Assembly: GCA_946538475.1 (NCBI GenBank)
Contig: CAMNGN010000114.1
Span: 1-6,278, forward strand
Direction: 5' to 3'
DNA length: 6,278 bases
Source: an uncultured Blautia sp.
GTDB taxonomy: Bacteria; Bacillota; Clostridia; Lachnospirales; Lachnospiraceae
The notes below the pieces were generated by a model. The model ran no database searches. It was not told where the DNA came from and was given only the letters and a program-made list of their open reading frames with translations. This document shows, piece after piece, positions 5,495 to 6,278 of this stretch (position 1 is its first letter; each line of letters starts with the position of its first letter). A program made the translations under genes and the position numbers.

Positions 5495-6226
5495 GTGGAT
5501 AAGCTGAATATCGTGAATACAAGGCTTGAGGAAGTGGGCCTTACGTGGCTGGGAGCTGCATGTATAGTCCTGATACTGATCGGGATCATCATCGGGCTTG
5601 TCAGGGGCCTGGTAAAAGAAGTAGTGTCGATCGCACTTGTGTTCGTGTCGATCGCCCTGGTCTGGTTCCTCAATCCATATGTCAATCATTTTCTGCGCGA
5701 AGTGACGCCCATCGAGTCAAAGATCGAGGAACAGACCCGAAAGCTGCTGGGAGATCAGATAGAATCCGGAAAGATCATACCTGCGGACCGGCAGGAGGAG
5801 ATCATCGAGAGCCTGGATCTGCCTGAGATCATCATCAATACACTGCTTAAGAATAATAATGCGGAAGAGTATAAGGAGCTGAATGTAAATTCGTTCATCG
5901 ACTATATCGTCAGGTATCCGGTGAATATCGTGATGAACGGGATTTCCTTCCTTATAACATATGTGATCGTCACTATACTGCTTCGCGTGCTGGTGTTTGT
6001 GCTGGATATCTTCACGCGCCTGCCGGTGGTACATGGGCTCAACAAACTGGGTGGAGCCCTGATCGGCGGAGCAAAGTATGTGATCTTCATCTGGATCGGC
6101 ATGCTGGTTGTGACGATGCTGTGCAACACCGAAGCCGGAAGATCGGTGATGGAAATGATAGAGAGGGACAGATTTCTGTCGTTTGTGTATAGTTGGAATT
6201 TGATCCTGAAATACTTTGTGTTTTGA
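5495..6226 (+). CDS. CvpA family membrane protein
   Basis: The 243-residue protein has four predicted membrane helices at about 18-37, 43-60, 146-172 and 186-210. The CvpA family features seen are the first-helix exit GLVRGLVKEVVSIA (34-47) and the late LNKLGGALIGGAKY motif (182-195). CvpA proteins are inner-membrane proteins linked to colicin V production, envelope stress or bile resistance in proteobacteria; the function in Clostridia is unknown. Between helices 2 and 3 lies a charged loop of about 85 residues (61-145), longer than in short homologues of about 160-180 residues. Translation starts at GTG 5495, supported by GGAGAAGG (5477-5484) 10 nt upstream; no better in-frame start was found. 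It follows the DUF5711-like gene by 42 nt and the two are probably cotranscribed. Confidence 0.88.
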   Translation: MDKLNIVNTRLEEVGLTWLGAACIVLILIGIIIGLVRGLVKEVVSIALVFVSIALVWFLNPYVNHFLREVTPIESKIEEQTRKLLGDQIESGKIIPADRQEEIIESLDLPEIIINTLLKNNNAEEYKELNVNSFIDYIVRYPVNIVMNGISFLITYVIVTILLRVLVFVLDIFTRLPVVHGLNKLGGALIGGAKYVIFIWIGMLVVTMLCNTEAGRSVMEMIERDRFLSFVYSWNLILKYFVF

Positions 6227-6232
6227 GTCAAA

Positions 6233-6269
6233 GGTAACCGGCAATCCGCTTCGCTACTTGCCGGTAACC
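6233..6269. repeat. Inverted repeat after cvpA
   Basis: GGTAACCGGCAA (6233-6244) pairs with TTGCCGGTAACC (6258-6269) with one A-A mismatch, giving an 11-of-12 stem with a 13-nt loop. It lies 6 nt after the cvpA stop. Only AATAGCCCA follows before the window ends, so no T-run is visible. It could be a REP-like dispersed palindrome or a transcript-end hairpin, and sequence beyond the window is needed to decide. Confidence 0.6.
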
Positions 6270-6278
6270 AATAGCCCA

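Noticed and set aside
4862..5689. 275-codon open frame on the minus strand
   Set aside because: It is antisense to the DUF5711-like and cvpA genes, His/Asp/Gln-rich with no recognisable domain. It is a shadow of the codon bias on the + strand, and the other minus-strand frames have the same cause.

Overview
The window reads as a chromosomal segment of a Gram-positive Clostridia-type anaerobe, most likely of the Lachnospiraceae. The evidence is the ybaB-recR pair, an archaeal/clostridial-style split transketolase beside a short transaldolase, and a DUF5711-like membrane-anchored protein next to a CvpA-family protein. This lineage call is inference from protein features and gene order. All genes lie on the + strand and coding density is ordinary outside two intergenic regions.

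Layout. (1) 1-938: ybaB/ebfC and recR, overlapping by one base, the end of a DNA-repair operon usually headed by dnaX (not in the window). (2) 935-994: a REP-like inverted repeat that starts at the recR stop codon. (3) 1006-1544: a strong sigma-70/SigA-type promoter followed by about 500 nt with no convincing gene but many complementary segments, including a perfect 10-bp long-range helix that ends next to the ribosome binding site of the following gene. This looks like a large structured leader or noncoding RNA. I cannot assign it to a known family and it is the most interesting part of the window. (4) 1545-3985: tal, then the N- and C-terminal transketolase subunits, a three-gene operon for the non-oxidative pentose phosphate pathway, closed by a strong intrinsic terminator at 4003-4031. 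(5) 4122-4281: a 144-bp MITE-like element with perfect 14-bp terminal inverted repeats, an internal extra copy of the repeat and an 8-bp flanking duplication. (6) 4313-6226: a single-pass anchored, beta-rich DUF5711-like protein followed by a four-helix CvpA-family membrane protein. (7) 6233-6269: another inverted repeat at the window edge.

How the genes work together. YbaB and RecR belong to DNA binding and recombinational repair. Transaldolase and the two transketolase halves together interconvert C3 to C7 sugar phosphates, supplying ribose-5-phosphate and erythrose-4-phosphate from glycolytic intermediates, and the long leader is well placed to regulate all three. The DUF5711-like/CvpA pair is an envelope module of unknown function.
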